A stretch of DNA of 64,000 nucleotides from Pedobacter soli (GTDB lineage Bacteria; Bacteroidota; Bacteroidia; Sphingobacteriales; Sphingobacteriaceae). The DNA is taken from positions 1 to 64,000 of the forward strand of contig NZ_FMZH01000016.1 in the NCBI RefSeq assembly GCF_900101435.1, written 5' to 3'. Position numbers and translations under genes: made by a program. Shown piece by piece: positions 1-6,887 of the stretch (positions within the stretch are counted from its first letter, which is position 1; the number at the start of each line of letters is the position of its first letter). The notes under the pieces were generated by a model. That model was not told the DNA's origin. It saw nothing but the letters and a program-made list of their open reading frames with translations, and did not search any database.

Positions 1-1
1 A

Positions 2-265
2 AGAAGAATCCTGCATATGCCAGCCCTATGTGCTGTTCGTGATGATCAGCCGCAGTTTAAGATGCTATACGAAAGAGTTTATAAAAGAACAGGTATAAAG
101 ATGAAAGGATACGTTGCTGTGCAGAAAAAATTACTGATAATGGCGTATTACTTATGGAGAAAAAAACAAAAATACCAGACTGACTTTAATTATCCTCAAA
201 AAATAATAGCCTCTGAACAAGCAGAGGCTACACATGATAAAATTTCCGAAGAAAAATTTCACTAA
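2..265 (+). CDS. IS110-family transposase, C-terminal fragment (cut by window edge)
   Basis: The frame is open from the first bases of the window, so the gene starts upstream and only about 88 C-terminal residues are visible. The segment MPALCAVRDDQ, followed by a YERVYKRTG stretch and VQKKLLIMAYYLW, resembles the end of the Transposase_20 (serine-containing) domain of IS110-type transposases, which recombine DNA using an N-terminal DEDD domain that would lie outside the window. Whether the element is intact cannot be judged. IS110 elements usually lack terminal inverted repeats and none is apparent. The last residues overlap a perfect 9-bp hairpin at 207-230. The family call rests on a short conserved stretch. 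Confidence 0.65.
   Translation, partial: RRILHMPALCAVRDDQPQFKMLYERVYKRTGIKMKGYVAVQKKLLIMAYYLWRKKQKYQTDFNYPQKIIASEQAEATHDKISEEKFH
200..230 (-). terminator. Possible minus-strand intrinsic terminator
   Basis: TAGCCTCTG (207-215) pairs perfectly with CAGAGGCTA (222-230) around a 6-nt loop. Read on the minus strand the stem is followed by TTATTTTTT, so it could end transcripts coming from the pth side. It lies inside the 3' end of the transposase frame. No minus-strand gene lies immediately upstream, so its use is uncertain. Confidence 0.4.
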
Positions 266-354
266 ACAAATTTATTAAAAATATATCGATTTTAATTTGG
301 TTTTGAAGACAGTACCTTTCCGTTATTTCCGATCCTGGTTGACTTTGTAATATA

Positions 355-695
355 AGTTGCGGAGAAGCACCGGAACCACTGCGATCGGGTTTAGGTGGCA
401 CGGACAGTAATGCTGTTTAGAGTTGCATAACGCAAAGAAAGAAGATCTTGCCTCTACTTAATCTGCGCCGGATGAGATAGCCAATAAAGACACAGATCAT
501 GGATTAGGGAAGGAAATCAATATGAAACTATGCTATTCAACCCTCAATAGCAGCAGGAACATTGCCCAATAAACCTGATTGACGCGGTAGCTCCCGATTC
601 CCTTCTAATCGGGACTACAAGCAAAAAGCAGGACGAACATTAAAAAGAGCTTCTGCAATTGCTTTCCTAATCATCATTTTCGTTGATTATAACCT
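355..695 (-). repeat. Degenerate structured non-coding repeat, copy 1
   Basis: The roughly 600 bp between the transposase remnant and pth holds no convincing gene. Read on the minus strand it shares ordered blocks with 11290-11480: GAAAGCAATTGCAG, then TGTTCGTCCTGCT, then a hairpin, then TCAGGTTTATT, a CTGCTGCTAT-like block, and a CTGTccGTGCCACC block. The hairpin here is TCCCGATT (592-599) against AATCGGGA (607-614), extended by GTAG/CTAC with one bulged base. This is a family of dispersed elements with a conserved frame and a variable stem-loop; no transposase belongs to it here. Confidence 0.5.
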
Positions 696-864
696 TATTG
701 AAAGATTCCATTAATTTGGTTGTCATTTGAGGGATATATAAGCTTAAATTTATTATAATCGGTACAGGTAGAATATACTTTTTTACAAAAGATCCTTCGC
801 TACGTTCGGGATGGCAGCGTGAGTAATTAACCAATTTAAACAGTTAACCGATTAACCTAAAAAA

Positions 865-1425
865 CTATTTATTAAAAGCGGTCATGGTGTGGGCTGGGCC
901 AACAGTTACAAAACTCTTAATCAGCTCGACACTTTTATCAATTAAGGCAGGAAGTTCTAATTGCTCTTCTTTATCAAACAAACCCAATACAAAATCTACC
1001 TGGCGACCTTTTGGATAATCGTTACCGATACCGAAACGCAAACGGGCATAGTTTTGTCCGCCGCACACTTCTTCTATACTCTTAAGACCGTTGTGCCCTG
1101 CACTTGATCCTTGTAGTTTTAGCCTGAGTTTGCCCAATGGTAGTGCCAAATCATCAACAATTACCAATACATTCTCTGGCGCTATTTTAAGCTCCTTCAT
1201 CCAATAGTTTACCGCTTTACCACTCAGGTTCATAAAGGTGGTTGGTTTAATTACGTGCAGCTTTTTGCCTTTAAAACCCACTTCGGCGTAATAAGCCAGT
1301 CGGATATTGTCGAAACTTCCATTTAATCCCTTAACCAGTTCATCGGCAATATCAAAACCAATGTTATGTCTGGTATGTGCATAATCCGGACCAATATTCC
1401 CTAAACCAACGATAAGATATTTCAT
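865..1425 (-). CDS. pth: Peptidyl-tRNA hydrolase
   Basis: Cleaves the ester bond of peptidyl-tRNAs released from stalled ribosomes, recycling tRNA in the cytoplasm. The 186 residues match the usual length. The N-terminal motif IVGLGNIG with N10, the catalytic His at H20 (TRHNIGFD), PTTFMNLSG with N66, the VDD acidic pair (D91, D92) and GHNG at 110-113 are all present and correctly spaced. The ATG at 1425 is the only start that keeps the N-terminal strand intact. It follows rplY on the same strand, the same gene neighbourhood often seen in bacteria, but a strong terminator separates the two, so pth probably has its own promoter. Confidence 0.96.
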   Translation of the reverse strand: MKYLIVGLGNIGPDYAHTRHNIGFDIADELVKGLNGSFDNIRLAYYAEVGFKGKKLHVIKPTTFMNLSGKAVNYWMKELKIAPENVLVIVDDLALPLGKLRLKLQGSSAGHNGLKSIEEVCGGQNYARLRFGIGNDYPKGRQVDFVLGLFDKEEQLELPALIDKSVELIKSFVTVGPAHTMTAFNK

Positions 1426-1439
1426 GGGTGCAAATGTAG

Positions 1440-1532
1440 AAGCTTAAAGCGAAAAGACCAAAGAATAAAGCTTAAAGACCAAAGCGAAAAGCGGAAAGAT
1501 CAAAGACTAAAGCTGAAAGCGTAAAGCCAATA
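1440..1532. repeat. Low-complexity AAAGC/AAGACC imperfect repeat
   Basis: The stretch upstream of pth is an irregular succession of words such as AAGCTTAAAG, CGAAAAGACC, AAAGACTAAAGC and TGAAAGCGTAAAGCC. The period is irregular (about 8-13 bp), so it is not a clean microsatellite. It occupies the place where the pth promoter would be expected. Confidence 0.6.
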
Positions 1533-1570
1533 AAATAAAAAAGCGGTAAAGAATTGTTTCTCTACCGCTT
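1531..1570 (-). terminator. Intrinsic terminator after rplY
   Basis: AAGCGGTA (1541-1548) pairs with TACCGCTT (1563-1570), and the stem extends inward through AAGAA/TTTCT-type pairs. On the minus strand it is followed by TTTTTTATTTTATT. It sits about 40 bp past the rplY stop. Confidence 0.85.
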
Positions 1571-1574
1571 CTAG

Positions 1575-1606
1575 AATCTGTGAAATCACATTAATCTGTG
1601 AAATCA
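1575..1606. repeat. Two direct copies of AATCTGTGAAATCA
   Basis: Identical 14-mers at 1575-1588 and 1593-1606, period 18, lie between the rplY stop and its terminator. This word family recurs in many Bacteroidota intergenic regions. Confidence 0.7.
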
Positions 1607-1609
1607 ATA

Positions 1610-2194
1610 CTACTTTTTACCTTTAGCAGCTTCAGTTTCTGCTTGTTTTAATGCTCTTGACATTGCAACAGAAACGATAGTATCTTCAGGAGTGTTAGTG
1701 ATTACGTATTTATCACCTGAAAGGTCACGAACACGGAATAAGCTACCAACTTCTAATTTCTCTAAGCTTACTTCTACGTTTTGTGGCATGTTAGCTGGTA
1801 ACGCTTTAACACGTAGTTTACGTAATTTCTGGATTAATTTACCCCCCATTTTAACACCTGGAGAAGTTCCGGTTAATTTAACAGGAATTTCCATTACGAT
1901 TTCCTTGTCATCGAATAACTGAAGAAAATCTACGTGTAATAATACGTCGGTAAGTGGGTGAAACTGAGTATCTTTAACGATAGCTTTAGTTTTAGCACCA
2001 TTAACTTCGATTTCCACAAAGTTTACTTCCGGAGTATAAATTACGTCTCTTAAATCAGCAATAACTACAGCTAAGTGTTGTTGCTCTTTACCACCATACA
2101 ATACCGCCGGAACTTTACCTTCGTAACGAAGTTCCTTGGCATCGCGTTTCCCTACGTTCTCTCTTGGAGAACCGCTAATTGCGATTGTTTTCAT
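1610..2194 (-). CDS. rplY: 50S ribosomal protein L25/general stress protein Ctc
   Basis: 5S rRNA-binding ribosomal protein of the long (CTC/TL5) type. At 194 residues it has the N-terminal L25 beta-barrel (start MKTIAISGSPRENVGKRDAK, VPAVLYGG near residue 30) and the C-terminal TL5 domain that short L25 proteins lack, ending in the usual basic KGKK tail. The ATG at 2194 follows an A/T-rich leader, and MKTIAISG is the standard beginning of the family in Bacteroidota. The neighbours prs upstream and pth downstream form a common cluster. It has its own terminator at 1531-1570. Confidence 0.95.
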   Translation of the reverse strand: MKTIAISGSPRENVGKRDAKELRYEGKVPAVLYGGKEQQHLAVVIADLRDVIYTPEVNFVEIEVNGAKTKAIVKDTQFHPLTDVLLHVDFLQLFDDKEIVMEIPVKLTGTSPGVKMGGKLIQKLRKLRVKALPANMPQNVEVSLEKLEVGSLFRVRDLSGDKYVITNTPEDTIVSVAMSRALKQAETEAAKGKK

Positions 2195-2210
2195 TTTTAT
2201 TTTCTATTTA

Positions 2211-2240
2211 TTTATTAGTATTTAGTATCAAGTATCAAGA
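2211..2240. repeat. TAGTATCAAGTATCAAG-type short repeat
   Basis: The leader between rplY and prs contains TAGTATTTAGTATCAAGTATCAAG. The same word family reappears at 28886-28950 between the GH65 gene and pgmB, so it is a dispersed short repeat rather than a gene-specific signal. Confidence 0.5.
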
Positions 2241-2284
2241 CTGATTTACAGCTTTTTACCTGCTACTTTTAAATTCATTTTTAT

Positions 2285-2338
2285 GGCCTTGCGTTTGGCG
2301 CATATCAAACGCTAACCGCAATACGCTTAACGCTATAC
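2285..2338. repeat. GCGTTTGGCGCATATC-type repeat after prs
   Basis: Words built on GCG/CGC (GCGTTTGGCGCATATCAAACGC, split by variants of AACGCTA) fill the 3' flank of prs. Similar text (AAGCGTATGGCGCATGGCGC) lies at 24661-24706 between the MFS and amylase genes. No hairpin with a T-run is obvious, so no terminator is called. Confidence 0.45.
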
Positions 2339-3274
2339 CCTAAACAGATCGCTAATTGAGCCATGCTCGTTTACATTGGCAATTGCCCTTGCAAACAAAC
2401 TTGCTGTGCTTAGCACCCTGATTTTTGCACTTTCCTGTTTTAAAGGAATGGTATCGGTAACGATTAGCTCGGTTAATACCGAATTTTCTACCGTTTCAAT
2501 TGCTTTACCTGATAATACGGCGTGGGTACAAACCGCTCTTACACTTGCAGCACCATTTTCCATAATCAAAGCCGCAGCTTTTGATAAGGTTCCGGCAGTA
2601 TCGCAAATATCATCAATCAATACTACATCTTGTCCCTGCACATCTCCAATAATCGACATCGATTCGATTTCGTTGGCACGTTTACGGCGCTTATCGCAAA
2701 TAATTACCTCTGCATTAAAAAACTTGGCAAATGTACGTGCCCTGTACGAACCACCCATATCAGGCGAAGCGATAGTTAAATTTTTTAAGCCAAGGCTTTT
2801 GATATAAGGCACAAAAATAACCGATCCATCTAAGTGATCAACCGGAATATCGAAGAAACCCTGTATCTGTGCAGCGTGCAAATCCATCGTCATGATGCGG
2901 TGAATACCTGCCGACTTTAATAAATTAGCCACCAATTTGGCACCAATAGCCACACGTGGTTTATCTTTTCTATCCTGACGTGCCAAACCATAGTAAGGAA
3001 CTACAGCAGTAATGTAATGTGCCGATGCTCTTTTAGCGGCATCAACCATTAACAAAAGCTCCATTAAGTTATCGCTAGGTTGGTAAGTAGACTGGATTAG
3101 AAAAACATCACTACCACGAACTGATTCATCAAAAGAAGGTTGAAATTCGCCATCACTGAATTTGTGAATGGTTACGTTACCAAGTGGCTTGCCGTAGTGT
3201 TCGGCAATCTTAAGTGATAATCCCTTAGAACCTGTTCCGGAAAAAAGTTTTACCGGGTTGAACTGCAATGGCAT
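2333..3274 (-). CDS. prs: Ribose-phosphate pyrophosphokinase (PRPP synthetase)
   Basis: Makes PRPP from ribose-5-phosphate and ATP for nucleotide, His and Trp synthesis. From MPLQFNPVKLFSGTGS the protein is 313 residues, the usual class I length, with FSDGEFQPSFDESVRG near the N terminus, YYGLARQDRKDKPR (flexible/ATP loop), the DLHAAQIQGFF signature and the PRPP loop VVLIDDICDTAGTL. The frame stays open upstream to an ATG at 3376, but that would put 34 extra residues across a terminator hairpin and the tRNA-Gln gene, so the ATG at 3274 is chosen. The gene lies directly behind the tRNA-Gln terminator. Confidence 0.95.
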   Translation of the reverse strand: MPLQFNPVKLFSGTGSKGLSLKIAEHYGKPLGNVTIHKFSDGEFQPSFDESVRGSDVFLIQSTYQPSDNLMELLLMVDAAKRASAHYITAVVPYYGLARQDRKDKPRVAIGAKLVANLLKSAGIHRIMTMDLHAAQIQGFFDIPVDHLDGSVIFVPYIKSLGLKNLTIASPDMGGSYRARTFAKFFNAEVIICDKRRKRANEIESMSIIGDVQGQDVVLIDDICDTAGTLSKAAALIMENGAASVRAVCTHAVLSGKAIETVENSVLTELIVTDTIPLKQESAKIRVLSTASLFARAIANVNEHGSISDLFRV

Positions 3275-3293
3275 GGGTCCGTGTAGTTTGCTG

Positions 3294-3334
3294 TTAAAAA
3301 AAATCGGATCATGTCTGTTTAAAACATGATCCGA
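3294..3334 (-). terminator. Intrinsic terminator between tRNA-Gln and prs
   Basis: TCGGATCATGT (3304-3314) and ACATGATCCGA (3324-3334) form a perfect 11-bp stem with a 9-nt loop, followed on the minus strand by ATTTTTTTT. It lies 14 bp after the tRNA end and about 30 bp before the prs start, so it probably ends the tRNA transcript and could also limit read-through into prs. Confidence 0.85.
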
Positions 3335-3347
3335 CGTTAAATTTTCG

Positions 3348-3418
3348 TTGTCCGACCTGGATTCGAACCAAGACAAACGGTACCAAAAACCGTTGTACTA
3401 CCCTTATACTATCGGACA
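3348..3418 (-). tRNA. tRNA-Gln (anticodon TTG)
   Basis: The minus strand folds as a cloverleaf. The acceptor stem TGTCCGA pairs with TCGGACA, and the discriminator base is A. The D-arm is GTAT/GTAC around AAGGGTA. The anticodon stem ACGGT/ACCGT holds the loop TTTTGGT, giving anticodon TTG (reads CAA, Gln). The T-arm CTTGG/CCAGG holds TTCGAAT. CCA is not encoded. It lies divergently from the first DUF2723 gene and just upstream of prs. Confidence 0.95.
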
Positions 3419-3644
3419 AAAACTTCTCGAAGATATTTCCTCGAAAGGGAATGCAAATGTAGGAAGCTTATTTCAAATTTGCAAGAGTGATTTTAAAATA
3501 TTTTTTAATTTCTTTCTCGCTCTTCCTGACTGCGATGCAAAGATAAAAAAATCATCTTATAGCGTGCAACATTTTCTTTTTTTCTGCGACTTTTTTTACT
3601 ACGAACCACTTAAATCATTTATTATCAAAGACTAAATTTTTACT

Positions 3645-6600
3645 ATGAATTACTCAAGGATTAACACCATTGGGGGCTGGCTATGCTTCATTGTTGCCGC
3701 AACCACCTACATTTTAACCTTAGATCAATCTGTAAGTTTCTGGGACTGTGGCGAATTCATTGCTTCGGCCTTCCGAATGGAGGTTGTACACCAGCCCGGA
3801 GCCCCAATGGTATCGATGATCCAGCGATTATTCTCCACCCTTGCCCTTGGCGACAAAACTAAAATCGCCTATTTTATGAATGTAGCTTCGGCATTGGCCA
3901 GTGCAGGTACTATTTTATTTCTTTTCTGGACCATTACCGCCTTGGCTAAAAAAACCATCGTTAAAAAAGACGAAGCCATCAATACCCAAAAAACAATCAG
4001 CATTATGGGTGCAGGCCTCGTTGGCGCCCTGGCTTACGTCTTTTCTGATAGTTTCTGGTTCTCGGCCGTAGAGGCCGAGGTTTACGCCTTATCATCACTC
4101 TGCACTGCAATTGTGTTCTGGGGTATCTTAAAATGGGAATCGCAGGCCGACGAACCCAAAGCCGACCGCTGGTTATTGTTTGTAGCTTATATTATGGGGC
4201 TTTCTATTGGTGTGCACATCTTAAACCTGCTTACCATCCCAGCCTTAATATTTGTTTATTATTTCAAAAAGAACCCTTCGCCTAACTGGCAAGGTGTTGT
4301 GAAAATATTTTTTGTATCCATTTTATCATTGGCTGTGGTACAGTTTGGCCTAATCCAGTATGTGGTGGCGTTGGCAGCCAAATTTGATTACTTTTTTGTA
4401 AACACCTTAGGTTTCGGTTTTGGTAGCGGAGTATTGTGCTTTGCTGTTTTACTTATTGGCGGGTTGATATACGGCATCCGTTATTCCATCCTTAAAAATA
4501 AAAGGGCACTAAATTTAATCATGTTGTTTACTGTATTGCTTTTATTCGGCTACAGTTCTTTTGCACTTTTAATTATCAGAGCACAAGCCAAACCCAATTT
4601 AAATAACACAGATCCCGAAAATGTGTTTAACTTTTTAAGCTATGTTAACCGTGCACAATATGGCGACCGGCCTTTATTGTATGGCGAAAATTACAATTCG
4701 GAAAAGATCGATATCAAAGAAACCGGCCAGCTTTACCGCAAAGGCGAAAAAAAATACGAATCAGCAGGAACAAGGTCTGAATATGTTTTTGCCGATAAAA
4801 CCCTTGCACCACGCATGTATAGCGACAAAGCCGAACATGTTAAGTTTTATAAAAATTACATGGGTTTTGACGATACGCATAAGCCAACCTTAATGGATAA
4901 CCTGCAATATATGTTTTCATTCCAGACCGGACAAATGTATATGCGCTACTTTATGTGGAACTTTGTGGGCAGGCAAGATAATGAAGATGGCCAGTTTGGC
5001 GGTCGCGCGGGCAACTGGTTAAGTGGCGTAAAACCCGTAGATGCCATCAGGCTTGGCAATCAGCAAAACCTGCCACCCTCTATCATAGAAAACAAAGCTT
5101 ATAACCGTTTTTTCTTTTTGCCCTTAATTATCGGATTAATTGGCGCAGTTTGGCACTTTAAACGCAACCAGAAAGATGCAGGCGTTGTAGGCTTGCTGTT
5201 TGTTTTCACCGGAATAGCCATAGTAGTATATCTTAATTCAGTGCCCATTGAACCACGCGAAAGGGATTACGCTTATGTGGGTTCGTTCTATGCCTTTGCC
5301 ATTTGGATTGGTCTGGGGGTATTTGGCTTAAAAGACTGGGCTTTTAAAAAGTTAACACCCGTACGCGCCAGTATTTTCGCTTCCATTATCGCTCTGTTTG
5401 CTGCGCCCATAATAATGGCAGAACAAGGCTGGGATGACCATAACCGATCTGATAGCCATGTAGCCCACGATATGTCGGTTAATTACCTGAAATCGTGTGC
5501 ACCCAATGCGATTTTATTTACCTACGGCGATAACGACACCTACCCGGTTTGGTATGCGCAGGAAGTAGAAAACATCCGCCCCGATGTACGCGTAGTAAAC
5601 CTGAGCCTGTTTACAGCCGATTGGTATATTGATGGCATGCGGAGAAAACAAAACCAATCGGAGCCCCTCCCACTTACCATAACGCCAAACCAATACGTAG
5701 CCGGAACGCGCGACATTATGTATTACCAGGATTATAAAATTGCCCAGCACATTGAACTGAAAGAAATTTTAGATGTGCTGTTATCGGATAACGATGCAGA
5801 TAAGGTAACCATGAACGATGGCTCAAAATACAACGTGCTGCCAACCAAAAACCTTAAACTTTCGGTAAGTCCGCAACAGGTTTTAGATACCGGTACCGTA
5901 CCTAAAGAAGATGCAGGTAAAATTGCCGGCAGCATGGAATGGACCTTTAACCAGAATTACGTAACCAAAGGCACACTGGCTTTATTCGATATCCTGGTAC
6001 ACAACAACTGGAAACGCCCGATTTATTTTACCGGTGCAATGCCCGATGAGCAATATGTAGGTTTGAATAAATACCTTTATTCAGAAGGGCTGAACAAAAG
6101 ATTATTGCCTTTAAAACCAGATACGGCAATTGAACAAGATTTCGACCGCATTAACATTAAGCCATTGTACAACAACCTGATGAACGTTTACGGATTTGGC
6201 AACATTAAAAATGCCAACCATTTAGACAGGCAATCATCAGATGATGTAGTTATGTTATCGAACATGTTTAATGGTTTACTAACCGGCCTGCTAAACGAAG
6301 GCAAAATTACCGAAAGTAAAAAGGTTGCCAATAAATTTATGGCGGTAATTCCTGCTAAATTCTACAGTATGCGCCAGGTAATGAGCACTTATTATTTTAC
6401 CGAAAACCTTTATCGCTTAAACGATCTGAACCAGGCAAATGCCATGATTAAAAAAACAGCCGACTATGTGAATAGGGAGCTTACCCATCTGGCAGATGTT
6501 TCCGAAAGCAAAAATCAGCTGGCTGCCGAGCAGGATGTACGTTTTTACCTGGCTTATTTAGGTCAGATGGTAAAACTGACCGAAGCTTTTAAACAAAATG

Positions 6601-6671
6601 AGCTAAGCCAAAGCCTAGAAAAACAATACAATAACCAGATTGCCAGGTTTACCCCTTTTGCTACAGGCTAA
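3645..6671 (+). CDS. DUF2723 membrane protein, GT117-type glycosyltransferase (copy 1)
   Basis: A 1008-residue polytopic protein of the DUF2723 family, which is classed with GT-C, protein-O-mannosyltransferase-like enzymes and is common in Bacteroidota. The N terminus has hydrophobic segments and, in the first loop, SFWDCGEFIASA with D34 and E37, which recalls the Asp-Glu catalytic motif of GT-C enzymes. The central part holds more membrane segments (roughly residues 100-330 and 490-600). The C-terminal soluble half contains the family block TYGDNDTYPVWYAQEVE. A near-identical architecture follows in the next gene. The acceptor is unknown; protein or surface glycan O-glycosylation is an inference from the family. 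A terminator follows within 30 bp. Confidence 0.85.
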   Translation: MNYSRINTIGGWLCFIVAATTYILTLDQSVSFWDCGEFIASAFRMEVVHQPGAPMVSMIQRLFSTLALGDKTKIAYFMNVASALASAGTILFLFWTITALAKKTIVKKDEAINTQKTISIMGAGLVGALAYVFSDSFWFSAVEAEVYALSSLCTAIVFWGILKWESQADEPKADRWLLFVAYIMGLSIGVHILNLLTIPALIFVYYFKKNPSPNWQGVVKIFFVSILSLAVVQFGLIQYVVALAAKFDYFFVNTLGFGFGSGVLCFAVLLIGGLIYGIRYSILKNKRALNLIMLFTVLLLFGYSSFALLIIRAQAKPNLNNTDPENVFNFLSYVNRAQYGDRPLLYGENYNSEKIDIKETGQLYRKGEKKYESAGTRSEYVFADKTLAPRMYSDKAEHVKFYKNYMGFDDTHKPTLMDNLQYMFSFQTGQMYMRYFMWNFVGRQDNEDGQFGGRAGNWLSGVKPVDAIRLGNQQNLPPSIIENKAYNRFFFLPLIIGLIGAVWHFKRNQKDAGVVGLLFVFTGIAIVVYLNSVPIEPRERDYAYVGSFYAFAIWIGLGVFGLKDWAFKKLTPVRASIFASIIALFAAPIIMAEQGWDDHNRSDSHVAHDMSVNYLKSCAPNAILFTYGDNDTYPVWYAQEVENIRPDVRVVNLSLFTADWYIDGMRRKQNQSEPLPLTITPNQYVAGTRDIMYYQDYKIAQHIELKEILDVLLSDNDADKVTMNDGSKYNVLPTKNLKLSVSPQQVLDTGTVPKEDAGKIAGSMEWTFNQNYVTKGTLALFDILVHNNWKRPIYFTGAMPDEQYVGLNKYLYSEGLNKRLLPLKPDTAIEQDFDRINIKPLYNNLMNVYGFGNIKNANHLDRQSSDDVVMLSNMFNGLLTGLLNEGKITESKKVANKFMAVIPAKFYSMRQVMSTYYFTENLYRLNDLNQANAMIKKTADYVNRELTHLADVSESKNQLAAEQDVRFYLAYLGQMVKLTEAFKQNELSQSLEKQYNNQIARFTPFATG

Positions 6672-6695
6672 GCGAAAAACAGTTTAATTTTTAAC

Positions 6696-6734
6696 CCACG
6701 GGCAGATTTTACATTTTAGTCCGTGGTTTTTTAT
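6696..6734 (+). terminator. Intrinsic terminator after first DUF2723 gene
   Basis: CCACGG (6696-6701) pairs with CCGTGG (6721-6726) and is followed by TTTTTTATTTT. The loop is long (19 nt). It suggests the second copy is transcribed from its own promoter in the 150 bp that follow. Confidence 0.65.
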
Positions 6735-6887
6735 TTTCAGGATTGGCCAAAATCCTCGAAGTGAATGGGATTAAGGCGTTAAATTTTGTTAAATCAATCT
6801 AAAAAATTACCTGTTTTATCGACTAGAATAGTTAATTTCGGCAGCATTTTTATGTAAAAACAATTTTTAATATCATTAAACAAACCA

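Noticed and set aside
2376..2807. 143-codon plus-strand open frame opposite prs
   Set aside because: It lies entirely antisense to a well-conserved gene and its translation shows no family pattern.
3275..3376. N-terminal extension of Prs to an ATG at 3376
   Set aside because: The extra 34 codons run across a strong terminator hairpin and the 3' half of tRNA-Gln, and the start at 3274 gives the normal 313-residue enzyme.
3348..3635. Plus-strand 95-codon open frame
   Set aside because: It begins within the tRNA-Gln gene on the other strand and has no recognisable protein features; it is a chance frame.
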